A program made the position numbers and the translations under genes. The notes below the pieces were generated by a model that did no database searches, was not told where the DNA came from, and was given only the letters and a program-made list of their open reading frames with translations. DNA of 64,000 nucleotides, from contig JAFYMC010000019.1 in the NCBI GenBank assembly GCA_017556805.1, positions 1-64,000 of the forward strand. The letters run 5' to 3'. Within the stretch, counting starts at the first letter, position 1. Each line of letters opens with the position of its first letter. Shown piece after piece: positions 32,803 through 40,928 of this stretch. This DNA comes from Lachnospiraceae bacterium. Its GTDB lineage: Bacteria > Bacillota > Clostridia > Lachnospirales > Lachnospiraceae.

Positions 32803-34743
32803 ATGTCAGCTATCTGGGGCATGATTGCTAAAGATACATCCATACCGGAAACAACCGTTTCCGCCATGCAAAACAGTATGAGGAACTTTAAAATCGACCG
32901 TTATCACAACATTGTCCGCGGTTCTGTATATTTTGCTTGCGGATTGCAGCATTTTACAAAGATATCTCAGACGGAACAGTTCCCTTTATACGATGAAGCA
33001 ACCGATACATACTTCACTGCCGATTGCGTACTTATAAACCGTGAAGATGTCATCCTGTTACTAAGCACAACATATAAAGACCGTGAGCTGACCACTTTAA
33101 GTGACGGTGCTCTCTCTTATAAAATGTATCAGCAATTTGGAGAACGCTTTGTAGAGTACTTGCGAGGCTCCTTTTCCTTTGCCGTTTATTGTGCATCCAA
33201 AAAGGAATTGCTTCTGTATGCCGACCATTTTGCACGGCGTTATCTTGCTTATTCCGTACATAATGATAAGGTCTGCTTTTCCACCGCCTATCAGCCGCTA
33301 TTAGCAGTCCTTGCTCCTACAGAACGTAAGCTGAATCGGCAGTGGATTGCATCCGCATATACCGACTTTACCGCCGATACAATAAAGCTTCACGGTGCCA
33401 CGGTTTATGAGAACATCTTTCATGTAGAACCGGGACAGTATATAAAAATCCATACCGATAGCCATCGTGTGGAAAAATACACCTATTGGAATCCTCTGAC
33501 CAATCTCAAGAAGTTAAATTTAGCAAAAGACGAAGATTACTGCACCCTCTTTCTATCCACCTTCCGAAAAGCGGTTACCGACCTGCTCTGTGTAGAGGGG
33601 GAAGTAGGTATTATGCTAAGCGGAGGACTGGACTCCTCCTCCGTAGCAGCCTTTGCCGCATCGGTGCTTCAAAAAAGGAACCTCAAACTATACGGTTATA
33701 CCGCCGTTCCATGCAAGGATTATAAAGCACAAAACACACGAACCCAGATTGAAAACGAGACAAGCTTCATCTTGGCACAACAGCAGATGTACCCAAATCT
33801 CCACCCACAGTTTATCGGTTCGGACAGTAAAAATGCTTTTTCCTCCATTAACGCACATGCTGCTTGCTATATGGAGCCGGTAAAGCCGATTCTAAACATG
33901 GTAAACACTCACGGAATGATGGAGCAGGCTGCTGCAGACGGTTGCCGGCTTATATTGTCCGGTCAGAACGGAAATGCTACTATTTCCTACGGTGGCATTC
34001 GTACCTACATCTATCAGAAGCTAAAGGGATTCTGTTTTGGGGATGCTTACCGGGCGTTTCAATGCTTCTGTAAGAGGCATCATGTATCTAAAAAGTATTT
34101 CATTAAAGTATTTTTTAAGACCTGGCAGGAAGAGCATCTAAAAAAATATAAATTGGGCGACGATTGCTTCTTAAAGCAGGACCATATCCGCACGTACAAC
34201 GTAGAGGCACAGGAAAGAAAGCTATTAAAAGCACGTGGAAACGGCTGTATGGACTCCGAGGCCCAGCGAAACGGCTTCGGCTTTATGCCTCTGGTCTATC
34301 AACATATGGGCTTTTACGATACCATGGGAAGCCTCCGTTACGGAGTTTTATCCGTAGATCCTACCCTTACCAAAGAAATGGTGGAGCTTTGCCTTTCCCT
34401 GCCCATTGACTGTTATGTAAAAAACGGCAAGGAACGCAGAGCCATCCGGGATTACATGAAGGGCTATGTACCGGATGTTATCCTTGATAATTTTGCCGGC
34501 CGGGGCGTACAGGCTGCCGACTTTGCCTTCCGGGTAAACAGGGATTGGGATTCTATCCGTGAAGAAGTCTTCAGGCTTCTTGAAAATCCGAAACTAAAGG
34601 AATATTTAGACGAGCACAAGATAGCAGCGCTGATTGACGAACTCAAACAGAAGGAATACAAGCTGGAGAAAAGCGATGTAGCCAAGGCCGCTGTTATCGC
34701 ATCCTTGTCGGCTTTCTTAAATCAAGTAGAAAACGGAGAATGA
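32803..34743 (+). CDS. Asparagine-synthetase-like enzyme (probable peptide cyclase)
   Basis: A 646-residue protein with an N-terminal Ntn-hydrolase-like region and an ATP-pyrophosphatase domain with the PP-loop MLSGGLDSSSVAAF (271-284). In true AsnB the second residue is the glutaminase Cys; here the N-terminus is MSAIWGMIAK, so no ammonia can be produced. This is what lasso-peptide cyclases show: they use ATP to activate an Asp/Glu side chain and close a macrolactam. RVIRDYMKG-like residues near the C-terminus (RRAIRDYMKGYVP) are conserved in this class. AGGAGG lies at the end of the kinase gene. Stop codon overlaps the terminator hairpin. Confidence 0.85.
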   Translation: MSAIWGMIAKDTSIPETTVSAMQNSMRNFKIDRYHNIVRGSVYFACGLQHFTKISQTEQFPLYDEATDTYFTADCVLINREDVILLLSTTYKDRELTTLSDGALSYKMYQQFGERFVEYLRGSFSFAVYCASKKELLLYADHFARRYLAYSVHNDKVCFSTAYQPLLAVLAPTERKLNRQWIASAYTDFTADTIKLHGATVYENIFHVEPGQYIKIHTDSHRVEKYTYWNPLTNLKKLNLAKDEDYCTLFLSTFRKAVTDLLCVEGEVGIMLSGGLDSSSVAAFAASVLQKRNLKLYGYTAVPCKDYKAQNTRTQIENETSFILAQQQMYPNLHPQFIGSDSKNAFSSINAHAACYMEPVKPILNMVNTHGMMEQAAADGCRLILSGQNGNATISYGGIRTYIYQKLKGFCFGDAYRAFQCFCKRHHVSKKYFIKVFFKTWQEEHLKKYKLGDDCFLKQDHIRTYNVEAQERKLLKARGNGCMDSEAQRNGFGFMPLVYQHMGFYDTMGSLRYGVLSVDPTLTKEMVELCLSLPIDCYVKNGKERRAIRDYMKGYVPDVILDNFAGRGVQAADFAFRVNRDWDSIREEVFRLLENPKLKEYLDEHKIAALIDELKQKEYKLEKSDVAKAAVIASLSAFLNQVENGE

Positions 34744-34767
34744 TTTACATCATTCTCCGCCTTTTTA
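34735..34767. terminator. Bidirectional terminator after the cyclase-like gene
   Basis: GGAGAATGAT (34735-34744), loop TTAC, ATCATTCTCC (34749-34758), then GCCTTTTT. The stem includes the stop codon of the cyclase-like gene and faces the convergent phosphate transporter gene. Confidence 0.8.
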
Positions 34768-36528
34768 CAACGTATATCTCTTCCGATATTCCATATACCT
34801 TCTGTGGAACGGTGTATTCTCGCCCTTTGCCAGATTGTGGATATAATTATGCATCTCGAAGTCATGCTCCGCGGTTTGAATGAGACATGCCGCAATGTTG
34901 GAACAGTGGTCCGCCACTCGTTCGAAATTATTCGTCAGGTCGGAAAGCACAAATCCAAGCTCAATCGTACACTTTCCTTCCCGTAAACGATTGACATGGC
35001 GCTTCTTCAACTCAGCCTTTAAGTCATCTGCTACTTCCTCAAGCGGCTCTACCAAAACCGCCTCCTCCATATCTTCCTTGATAAAGCTCTCAAAGGAAAT
35101 CCTGATAATCTCGCGCACCGCATCCGCAAAGGTTCCAATCTCTTTTTCTCCGTCTATGGAGAACGTCATATTTTTCTGGTACATTTCCTCCGCAGCCTCA
35201 GCAATATTTACCGCATGGTCGGAAATACGCTCCATATCTCCGATACTGTGAAGCAGCATAGAAAGCGTCGCACTATCCTTTACGGAAAGATCTTTGCTGC
35301 TTAACTGCACCAGATATTGGCCAAGATGGTCTTCAAACTGATCCGCCTCGGACTCAAGTTCAAATACCTTCTTGACAACTTCTTCATCATAATGCTTCAG
35401 CAATTCCAAAGAGCATTCCATTGCTTCCCTGGAAATCTCCGCCATATGGTTTGCCACCGTCTTGCAATGTTCTACCGCAAGTGCCGGAGTATCGAGGAAA
35501 CGCGCGTCCAAGAGTAAAAGCTCCTGCTCGAGTTTCTCCTTCTTCGGATCCTTTACCTCCTTTACCGTCAACGTAGCCAGCTTCTCCAAAAGCTTCGAGA
35601 ACGGCAATAACACTAACGTGGCAAAGACATTAAAACAAGTATGAACGGTTGCAATGCCGGCCGGATTTGCCGCCGCATCCAAAAACGCAAAATCAACAAA
35701 CATATTAATTCCGTAAAAGCCGAGCATAAATACCACCGTACCGACCAAATTGAAATACAAATGCACCAACGCCGCACGCTTTGCGTTGGTCTTTGCACCG
35801 ATAGCGGAAATAAGCGCCGTTACGCAAGTACCGATATTCTGGCCCATAATAATCGGGAGTGCCGTAGCAAAGGGAACTTGTCCGGTCGTACAAAGCGCCT
35901 GCAAGATACCCACCGATGCGGAAGAACTCTGAATAATCGCCGTCAAAATGGCACCGGCAAGCATACCGAGAATCGGATTGGAGAACATCAACAAAATGTT
36001 GGTAAATTCCGGTACGTCCCGCAAGCCTTCCACAGCGCCGCTCATGGTATCCATTCCAACCATAAGAATTGCAAAGCCCACCAAAATCATTCCGAGATTC
36101 TTCTTCTTCTCGCTCTTAAGAAACATAATAAAGATAACGCCGATCAGCGCAAGAATCGTTGTAAAATTCGTCGGCTTTAATAACTGCATAAAAATGCTGT
36201 CACCTTCAATACTGGTTAAGCTTAAAATCCATGCGGTCATAGTCGTACCGATATTGGCGCCCATGATAATGCTGACTGCCTGGGAAAGCTTCATAATGCC
36301 GGAGTTTACAAAACCTACCACCATAACCGTAGTAGCGGAGGACGACTGAATCACCGCTGTTACCGCCGCTCCCAAAAGAACTCCCTTAACGGGATTGGAT
36401 GTAAGCTTCTCTAAAATACGTTCCATGCGTCCGCCGGACATCTTCTCCAAGCCTTCTCCCAGCAAATGCATTCCGTAAAGGAACAGTGCCAAGCCACCGA
36501 TCATCGACAACACATTAAAAATATCCAT
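34765..36528 (-). CDS. Na/phosphate cotransporter with C-terminal PhoU domain
   Basis: A 587-residue protein. The N-terminal 330 residues form the NptA/PhoU-fusion type Na/Pi-II transporter with two inverted QSSS repeats (AVIQSSSATTVMVVGF and AIIQSSSASVGILQAL). The C-terminal 200 residues are PhoU-like helical bundles (ELESEADQFEDHLGQYL, ERISDHAVNIAEAAEEM and FERVADHCSNIAA). It imports or balances phosphate; the PhoU part probably regulates it. The start at 36528 is chosen from the family; only a weak GAAGAA precedes it and an alternative start lies 18 codons upstream. Confidence 0.9.
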   Translation of the reverse strand: MDIFNVLSMIGGLALFLYGMHLLGEGLEKMSGGRMERILEKLTSNPVKGVLLGAAVTAVIQSSSATTVMVVGFVNSGIMKLSQAVSIIMGANIGTTMTAWILSLTSIEGDSIFMQLLKPTNFTTILALIGVIFIMFLKSEKKKNLGMILVGFAILMVGMDTMSGAVEGLRDVPEFTNILLMFSNPILGMLAGAILTAIIQSSSASVGILQALCTTGQVPFATALPIIMGQNIGTCVTALISAIGAKTNAKRAALVHLYFNLVGTVVFMLGFYGINMFVDFAFLDAAANPAGIATVHTCFNVFATLVLLPFSKLLEKLATLTVKEVKDPKKEKLEQELLLLDARFLDTPALAVEHCKTVANHMAEISREAMECSLELLKHYDEEVVKKVFELESEADQFEDHLGQYLVQLSSKDLSVKDSATLSMLLHSIGDMERISDHAVNIAEAAEEMYQKNMTFSIDGEKEIGTFADAVREIIRISFESFIKEDMEEAVLVEPLEEVADDLKAELKKRHVNRLREGKCTIELGFVLSDLTNNFERVADHCSNIAACLIQTAEHDFEMHNYIHNLAKGENTPFHRRYMEYRKRYTL

Positions 36529-36649
36529 TTCTTCATCGAACCGTAATTCCTTCGGTCTTTCTCCTTTATTTTTTCGCATCATTATTTTACCAAGAAATTA
36601 TGAATAATCCCAGTAAAACTGTGTTAAGAATGCGTTAAGGTTTTCCGTG

Positions 36650-36893
36650 CCCCGTCTACACTCCGTTTCGGTCTGTCCAGTACCAACGTCCCCCGGACGT
36701 TGTAGACCTTCGCGGCACAGCCGCTCAGTCGTGGGCGCGTTCGCATGACAGTTGTTTTGCGTGCAGGCGGAGCTCCGCTCCGTGCCCCCACTTCGCGGCA
36801 CAGCCGCTCAGTCGTGGGCGCGTTCGCATGACTGCGCAACTGCCCGGGAACAAGTTCCCGCAGTTTGCTCGCATGCTCACTTTGCCTGCACGC
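36650..36893 (-). repeat. Structured modular repeat cluster, family II copy R2
   Basis: Part of the 404-base gap between the phosphate transporter and the GntR gene. Read on the minus strand, right after the GntR terminator, it repeats R1 (25021-25372): box GCAAAGTGAGCATGC (36871-36885, identical); a hairpin AACTGC-CC-GGGAAC-AA-GTTCCC-GCAGTT (36838-36865); the GTCATGCGAACGCGCC module twice, as two identical 42-base copies (36791-36832 and 36708-36749) each with a CGGC-TGT-GCCG mini-hairpin; a two-tier hairpin GGTCT/AGACC outside CAACGTCC-GGG-GGACGTTG (36670-36708); and the GAAACGGAGTGTAGACGGGG box. Two minus-strand open frames here merely translate the repeat. Confidence 0.8.
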
Positions 36894-36897
36894 AAAA

Positions 36898-36923
36898 AGA
36901 AGAGTCACCTTCGTGACTCTTCT
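36898..36923 (-). terminator. Terminator of the citrate synthase-IDH-GntR operon
   Basis: Minus strand AGAAGAGTCAC-GAAG-GTGACTCTTCT then TTTTTG, directly after the GntR stop. Confidence 0.85.
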
Positions 36924-36932
36924 CCGATCCTC

Positions 36933-37601
36933 TTACAATCCTAACTTCTCAATATTCTCGATAGTACGGATAATATGCTCATGAGCAAGCTTTTCCGCCA
37001 GTTCCTTGTCTCTGGAACGGATTGCATTTAAAATTGCTGTGTGCTCTGCGGTAGAACGTTTTGCACGCTCCTCCATGGAGAGGGTAATCTTTCTGACACG
37101 CTCCACGTAATGATGGAACACGGAAAGCTCATGCTCCAAAATCTTGCTTCCGCAAGCGCTGTAAATCAGCTTATGAAACTTACTGTCAAGCTCCACCACC
37201 TGTTCAAAGTGTCCCTTGCTTGTATGGAACTCGGAGAGATAAATCACCTCTTCGATGGCATCCAACTGCTCGTCTGTCACATGCTCACAGGCCCAACGGG
37301 CACACAGGCCCTCCAAATAAGAACGGATGGTGTAAATGTCGTGAATATCCTTTTCGGAAATACCGGTCACGTAAGCACCCTTATTCGGAATGATACTGAC
37401 AAGTCCCTCCAGCTCCAGCTGACGCAGTGCCTCGCGGACCGGAGTCCGGCTGACACCAAGCTCCGCTCCGATGGTATTTTCCTTTAACTCTTCGTTTTCC
37501 TCATATCTGCCCGACAGGATTCCCTCGCGGATATGATTAAATACACGTCCCCGTAAGGAATACTTATCATCCTTGTCATTTTGCAGCTTGGCATCGCTCA
37601 T
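36933..37601 (-). CDS. GntR-family transcriptional regulator (FadR/FCD type)
   Basis: A 222-residue regulator. The N-terminal winged helix carries ELKENTIGAELGVSRTPVRE and ALRQLELEGLVSIIPNKGAYVTG; the C-terminal FCD helical domain has IYTIRSYLEGLCARWAC, FHKLIYSACGSKIL and STAEHTAILNAIRSRD, whose His residues probably hold a metal for binding a carboxylate effector. It is the last gene of the citrate synthase-IDH operon and probably its regulator, acting at the palindrome 40269-40282. The start at 37601 follows AAGAGGAGGTC. Confidence 0.93.
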   Translation of the reverse strand: MSDAKLQNDKDDKYSLRGRVFNHIREGILSGRYEENEELKENTIGAELGVSRTPVREALRQLELEGLVSIIPNKGAYVTGISEKDIHDIYTIRSYLEGLCARWACEHVTDEQLDAIEEVIYLSEFHTSKGHFEQVVELDSKFHKLIYSACGSKILEHELSVFHHYVERVRKITLSMEERAKRSTAEHTAILNAIRSRDKELAEKLAHEHIIRTIENIEKLGL

Positions 37602-37620
37602 ATAGCGACCTCCTCTTCTA

Positions 37621-38781
37621 TTACATCTTCTCGATGGTTTCCATGATGTAATCCGCAAACTGCGCACCGGTAGCACCGGTATCGCGGCCGGTCATCACAA
37701 GCTTCTTCTCGGTAATCGTACAAATATCAAGTGCTGCGTAAAGCTTATCTGCCTTATCATTGTAGCCGATGTGTGCAAGAAGCATTGCTGCTGCACGGAT
37801 TACGCTACACGGATCGGCGTAAATATCTCTGCCTTCCTTCACCATACGCGGAGCGGAACCGTGAATTGCCTCGAACATTGCATACTTCTTACCGATATTT
37901 GCACTGCCTGCGGTACCTACGCCGCCCTGGAACTCTGCTGCCTCGTCGGTAATAATATCGCCGTACAGGTTCGGAAGTACCACAACCTGGAAATCTCTTC
38001 TTCTCTTCTCATCCACAAGCTTTGCGGTCATAATATCGATATACCACTCGTCTGCGGTAATGCCCGGATAATCCTTTGCAATCTCACGGAACGCCTCAAG
38101 GAACTTACCGTCGGTGGTCTTAATGATGTTTGCCTTAGTAACAGCGCTGACTCTGGTCTTACCGTTTGCCTTTGCGAACTCGAATGCCGCACGGATAATT
38201 CTGTCACAGCCCTGAGAGGTAACTACGGTAAAGTCCACACCAAGATCCTCGGTTACGTGAACACCCTTGCTGCCTACAGCATAAGCGCCCTCGGTATTCT
38301 CACGGTAGAAGGTCCAGTCGATGCCCTGCTCCGGAATACGAACCGGTCTTACGTTTGCAAACAGATCCAGAGCCTTACGCATTGCTACGTTTGCACTCTC
38401 TACATTCGGCCACGGATCACCCTTCTGCGGAGTGGTGGTCGGTCCCTTCAAAATAACATCACAGGTCTTTAACTCATCCAAAACTGCCGGCGGAATCGCT
38501 GCATTCTCAGCCACACGACGCTCAATGGTAAGCCCCTCGATGTTCTTAATCAGTACCTTGCCGGATGCGATTTCATCCTTTAATAAGTACTCCATAATTC
38601 TCTGTGCCTGACCGGTAATTGCCGGTCCGATACCGTCACCGCCGCATACGCCGATGGTAATCTGGTCAAGAGACTTATAATCTACGAAATCTCCCTGGTT
38701 CTTCATCTCTTCTACTCTTGCTAACTGCTCGGTCAAAAGCTTGCCGAACGCTTCCTTTGCTGCTTCAATCTTAGCCTGCAT
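37621..38781 (-). CDS. Isocitrate/isopropylmalate dehydrogenase family (isocitrate dehydrogenase)
   Basis: A 386-residue beta-decarboxylating dehydrogenase. The N-terminal VCGGDGIGPAITGQA, the substrate loop PTTTPQKGDPWPNVESANVAMRK region, YRENTEGAYAVGS and VVLPNLYGDIITDEAAEFQGG are the family motifs. The STP-type loop reads NVESANVAMR, which fits isocitrate rather than isopropylmalate. It would form 2-oxoglutarate for glutamate synthesis. Adjacent to the citrate synthase gene (42-base gap) and followed after 19 bases by GntR. Cofactor (NAD or NADP) cannot be told. Confidence 0.88.
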   Translation of the reverse strand: MQAKIEAAKEAFGKLLTEQLARVEEMKNQGDFVDYKSLDQITIGVCGGDGIGPAITGQAQRIMEYLLKDEIASGKVLIKNIEGLTIERRVAENAAIPPAVLDELKTCDVILKGPTTTPQKGDPWPNVESANVAMRKALDLFANVRPVRIPEQGIDWTFYRENTEGAYAVGSKGVHVTEDLGVDFTVVTSQGCDRIIRAAFEFAKANGKTRVSAVTKANIIKTTDGKFLEAFREIAKDYPGITADEWYIDIMTAKLVDEKRRRDFQVVVLPNLYGDIITDEAAEFQGGVGTAGSANIGKKYAMFEAIHGSAPRMVKEGRDIYADPCSVIRAAAMLLAHIGYNDKADKLYAALDICTITEKKLVMTGRDTGATGAQFADYIMETIEKM

Positions 38782-38823
38782 ATTTATATCCTCCTTGTGT
38801 ACTTCTACAAATTCTGTTCAAAA

Positions 38824-40233
38824 TTATAATTCTACGGTAACCTCCGGAAGGTCTACACCGTATTCACCCTTGTACTGATTAATCATCGCAATCAACTCCG
38901 CATCGGTCATAACAGTAATACGGCCGTCCTCGTACTCCTTATCAACCAGCTCCTTAATCTTGTGTACCAGCAGATTGGACTTATCCAATGCCGCATCGCC
39001 TTTTAAGCGGTAGAAGGTATTCATCCAATGTGCAATGCCCGCAAGACCGGAGGTATTGGACACGGAAACCAGAACCGGACGATTTAAGAATTTCTCGGTA
39101 TCGAAAATGTTGTAAATTTCCTCATTCTTAAGAAGACCGTCTGCATGAATACCCGCACGGGTAACATTGAAGTTCTTGCCGACAAACGGAGTTCTGTGCG
39201 GAATCTTGTAGCCGATTTCCTTCTTATAGTACTCTGCAAGTTCGGTAATCACCGTAGTATCCATACCGTCTAAGGTACCCTTTAACTGCGCATACTCAAA
39301 TACCATTGCCTCAAGCGGTGTATTACCGGTACGCTCACCGATACCGAACAAGGAACAGTTGATACCGGATGCACCGTACAACCATGCGGTGGTAGAATTG
39401 GAAACCGCCTTGTAAAAATCGTTGTGACCGTGCCACTCCAAAAGCTCGGACGGTACGCCCGCATGGGTCATCAAACCGTAGATAATCCCCTGTACAGAAC
39501 GCGGAATCACCGCACCCGGGAAGTTGACACCGTAACCCATGGTATCACAGGCACGAATCTTTACCGGAATATTGTACTCAAAGCCCAGCTTCATCAGCTC
39601 AAAGCAGAACGGAATTACAAAGCCGTAAATATCGGAACGGGTAATATCCTCCAGGTGACAGCGCGGTGCCACACCGGTTTCCAGACACTCACGAACCACA
39701 TTTAAGTAATGCTCCATCGCCTGGCTTCTGGTCATCTTCATCTTATAGAAAATGTGGTAATCGGAACAGCTGACAAGAATACCGGTTTCCTTCAAACCGA
39801 TTTCCTTAACCAACTCGAAATCCTTCTTGCTGGCACGAATCCAGGAAGTAACCTCCGGGAACTCATAGCCTCTCTCCAAACACTTATAAACCGCATCTCT
39901 GTCCTTCTTACTGTAAAGGAAGAACTCACTCTGACGGATAATACCGTTCGGTCCGCCCAGACGGTGCAGGTAATCAAAAATCGTTACAATCTGCTCCGTG
40001 GTATACGGTGCTCTGGACTGCTGTCCGTCGCGGAAGGTCGTATCCGTAATCCAGATTTCCTCCGGGAAACAATGCGGTACAATACGATCGTTAAATGCAA
40101 TCTTCGGAACCTCGTCGTACGGGAACAAATTCCGGAAGACATTCGGTGTTTTCACATCCACAAGCTCATACATATGCTCCTCTAAGGAAAGCAAATTGTT
40201 ATGAGGATTGCGATATACTTTTCTGTTTTCCAT
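38824..40233 (-). CDS. HMGL-like citrate synthase, Re-type (isopropylmalate synthase homologue)
   Basis: A 469-residue member of the HMGL/isopropylmalate synthase family. IWITDTTFRDGQQSRAPYT is the metal- and acyl-binding loop, and CHLEDITRSDIYGFV, RACDTMGYGVNFPG and LEWHGHNDFYKAVSNS complete the TIM-barrel active site. There is no leucine-responsive C-terminal domain. The family includes the Re-citrate synthase of Clostridium kluyveri and citramalate or homocitrate synthases; the neighbouring IDH gene argues for citrate synthase feeding glutamate formation. This is inference. The start at 40233 follows AAGGAGCG; the aconitase step is not encoded here. Confidence 0.85.
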   Translation of the reverse strand: MENRKVYRNPHNNLLSLEEHMYELVDVKTPNVFRNLFPYDEVPKIAFNDRIVPHCFPEEIWITDTTFRDGQQSRAPYTTEQIVTIFDYLHRLGGPNGIIRQSEFFLYSKKDRDAVYKCLERGYEFPEVTSWIRASKKDFELVKEIGLKETGILVSCSDYHIFYKMKMTRSQAMEHYLNVVRECLETGVAPRCHLEDITRSDIYGFVIPFCFELMKLGFEYNIPVKIRACDTMGYGVNFPGAVIPRSVQGIIYGLMTHAGVPSELLEWHGHNDFYKAVSNSTTAWLYGASGINCSLFGIGERTGNTPLEAMVFEYAQLKGTLDGMDTTVITELAEYYKKEIGYKIPHRTPFVGKNFNVTRAGIHADGLLKNEEIYNIFDTEKFLNRPVLVSVSNTSGLAGIAHWMNTFYRLKGDAALDKSNLLVHKIKELVDKEYEDGRITVMTDAELIAMINQYKGEYGVDLPEVTVEL

Positions 40234-40268
40234 ATGTATACACGCTCCTTTATCATCCACTATCGAGT

Positions 40269-40282
40269 AATTGTATACAATT
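40269..40282. promoter_or_regulatory. Palindromic operator on the -10 box of the citrate synthase promoter
   Basis: AATTGTATACAATT is a perfect 14-bp palindrome matching the FadR-type consensus TnGTnnnACnA. It covers the -10 element. A second TGTATACA lies at 40235-40242 next to the start codon. Confidence 0.65.
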
Positions 40283-40298
40283 ATACGTTCAATGTCAA
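40270..40298 (-). promoter_or_regulatory. SigA-type promoter of the citrate synthase operon
   Basis: Minus strand TTGACA (40293-40298), 17-bp spacer, TACAAT (40270-40275). Confidence 0.75.
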
Positions 40299-40315
40299 GA
40301 GGGAAAGCACGAAAT

Positions 40316-40352
40316 AACTGCCCGAATGAAAATAATTATCATCCGGGCAGTT
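40316..40352 (-). terminator. Probable terminator of mgsA
   Basis: Minus strand AACTGCCCG-N-ATGA ... TCAT-N-CGGGCAGTT with a weak T-rich tail (TATTTC), seven bases after the mgsA stop. Confidence 0.6.
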
Positions 40353-40358
40353 AAAGCT

Positions 40359-40838
40359 CTACTTATTAAACTCCTTCAGTCTTTCCGCAATAGTCTTGTT
40401 ATAATTCTCCACCTTGCGCTCATACTCCTCATCCATATACTTCGAATGGAGCAAAAAGTCAGCCGTTGCCAGGTTATTGGCAATCGGAATGTCGTATACC
40501 AGCGCGATACGCAGAAGCGCCTTTACATCCGGATCGTGTGGCTGTGCCGCAAGCGGGTCCCAGAAAAATACCACAAAGTCGATATTTCCTTCTACAATGC
40601 GGGAACCGATCTGCTGGTCACCGCCGAGAGGGCCGCTGTTGTAGCCCTTCACCGGAAGATTGGTCTTCTCCGCAATAAGGCGCGCCGTAGTACCGGTTCC
40701 GCAAAGAAAATGTCTCTGTAAAATCTCCTTGTTGCGTTCACACCACTCCACCAGTTCCTGCTTCTTGCCGTCATGGGCAATCAGTGCGATACGCTTCTGT
40801 TTTCCGATGGTAAATTTAATAAAATCCGCTGCTTCCAT
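40359..40838 (-). CDS. mgsA: Methylglyoxal synthase
   Basis: A 159-residue enzyme that converts dihydroxyacetone phosphate to methylglyoxal and phosphate, an overflow bypass of lower glycolysis. IALIAHDGKKQELVEWC is the N-terminal MGS fold; FLCGTGTTARLI, SGPLGGDQQIGSRI, and DPLAAQPHDPDVKALLR with the catalytic Asp are all present. Length is normal. GGAGAACAAG precedes the ATG. Confidence 0.97.
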   Translation of the reverse strand: MEAADFIKFTIGKQKRIALIAHDGKKQELVEWCERNKEILQRHFLCGTGTTARLIAEKTNLPVKGYNSGPLGGDQQIGSRIVEGNIDFVVFFWDPLAAQPHDPDVKALLRIALVYDIPIANNLATADFLLHSKYMDEEYERKVENYNKTIAERLKEFNK

Positions 40839-40928
40839 ACTTGTTCTCCTTTTCTTAACCTTTTCTGAAACTCATCTTTTTCTTTTACCAGCACTATTAC
40901 ATGCCTTATGTATCTTCTTTCTCTTCGA

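Noticed and set aside
31595..34743. A complete lasso-peptide cluster
   Set aside because: No transglutaminase-like leader peptidase, PqqD-like protein or ABC exporter lies in the flanks, so only a partial or different system can be claimed.
36598..36908. Two minus-strand open frames encoding repeated TTERLCRE-type peptides
   Set aside because: They translate the two identical 42-base modules of the family II element; there is no ribosome binding site and no homology to proteins.
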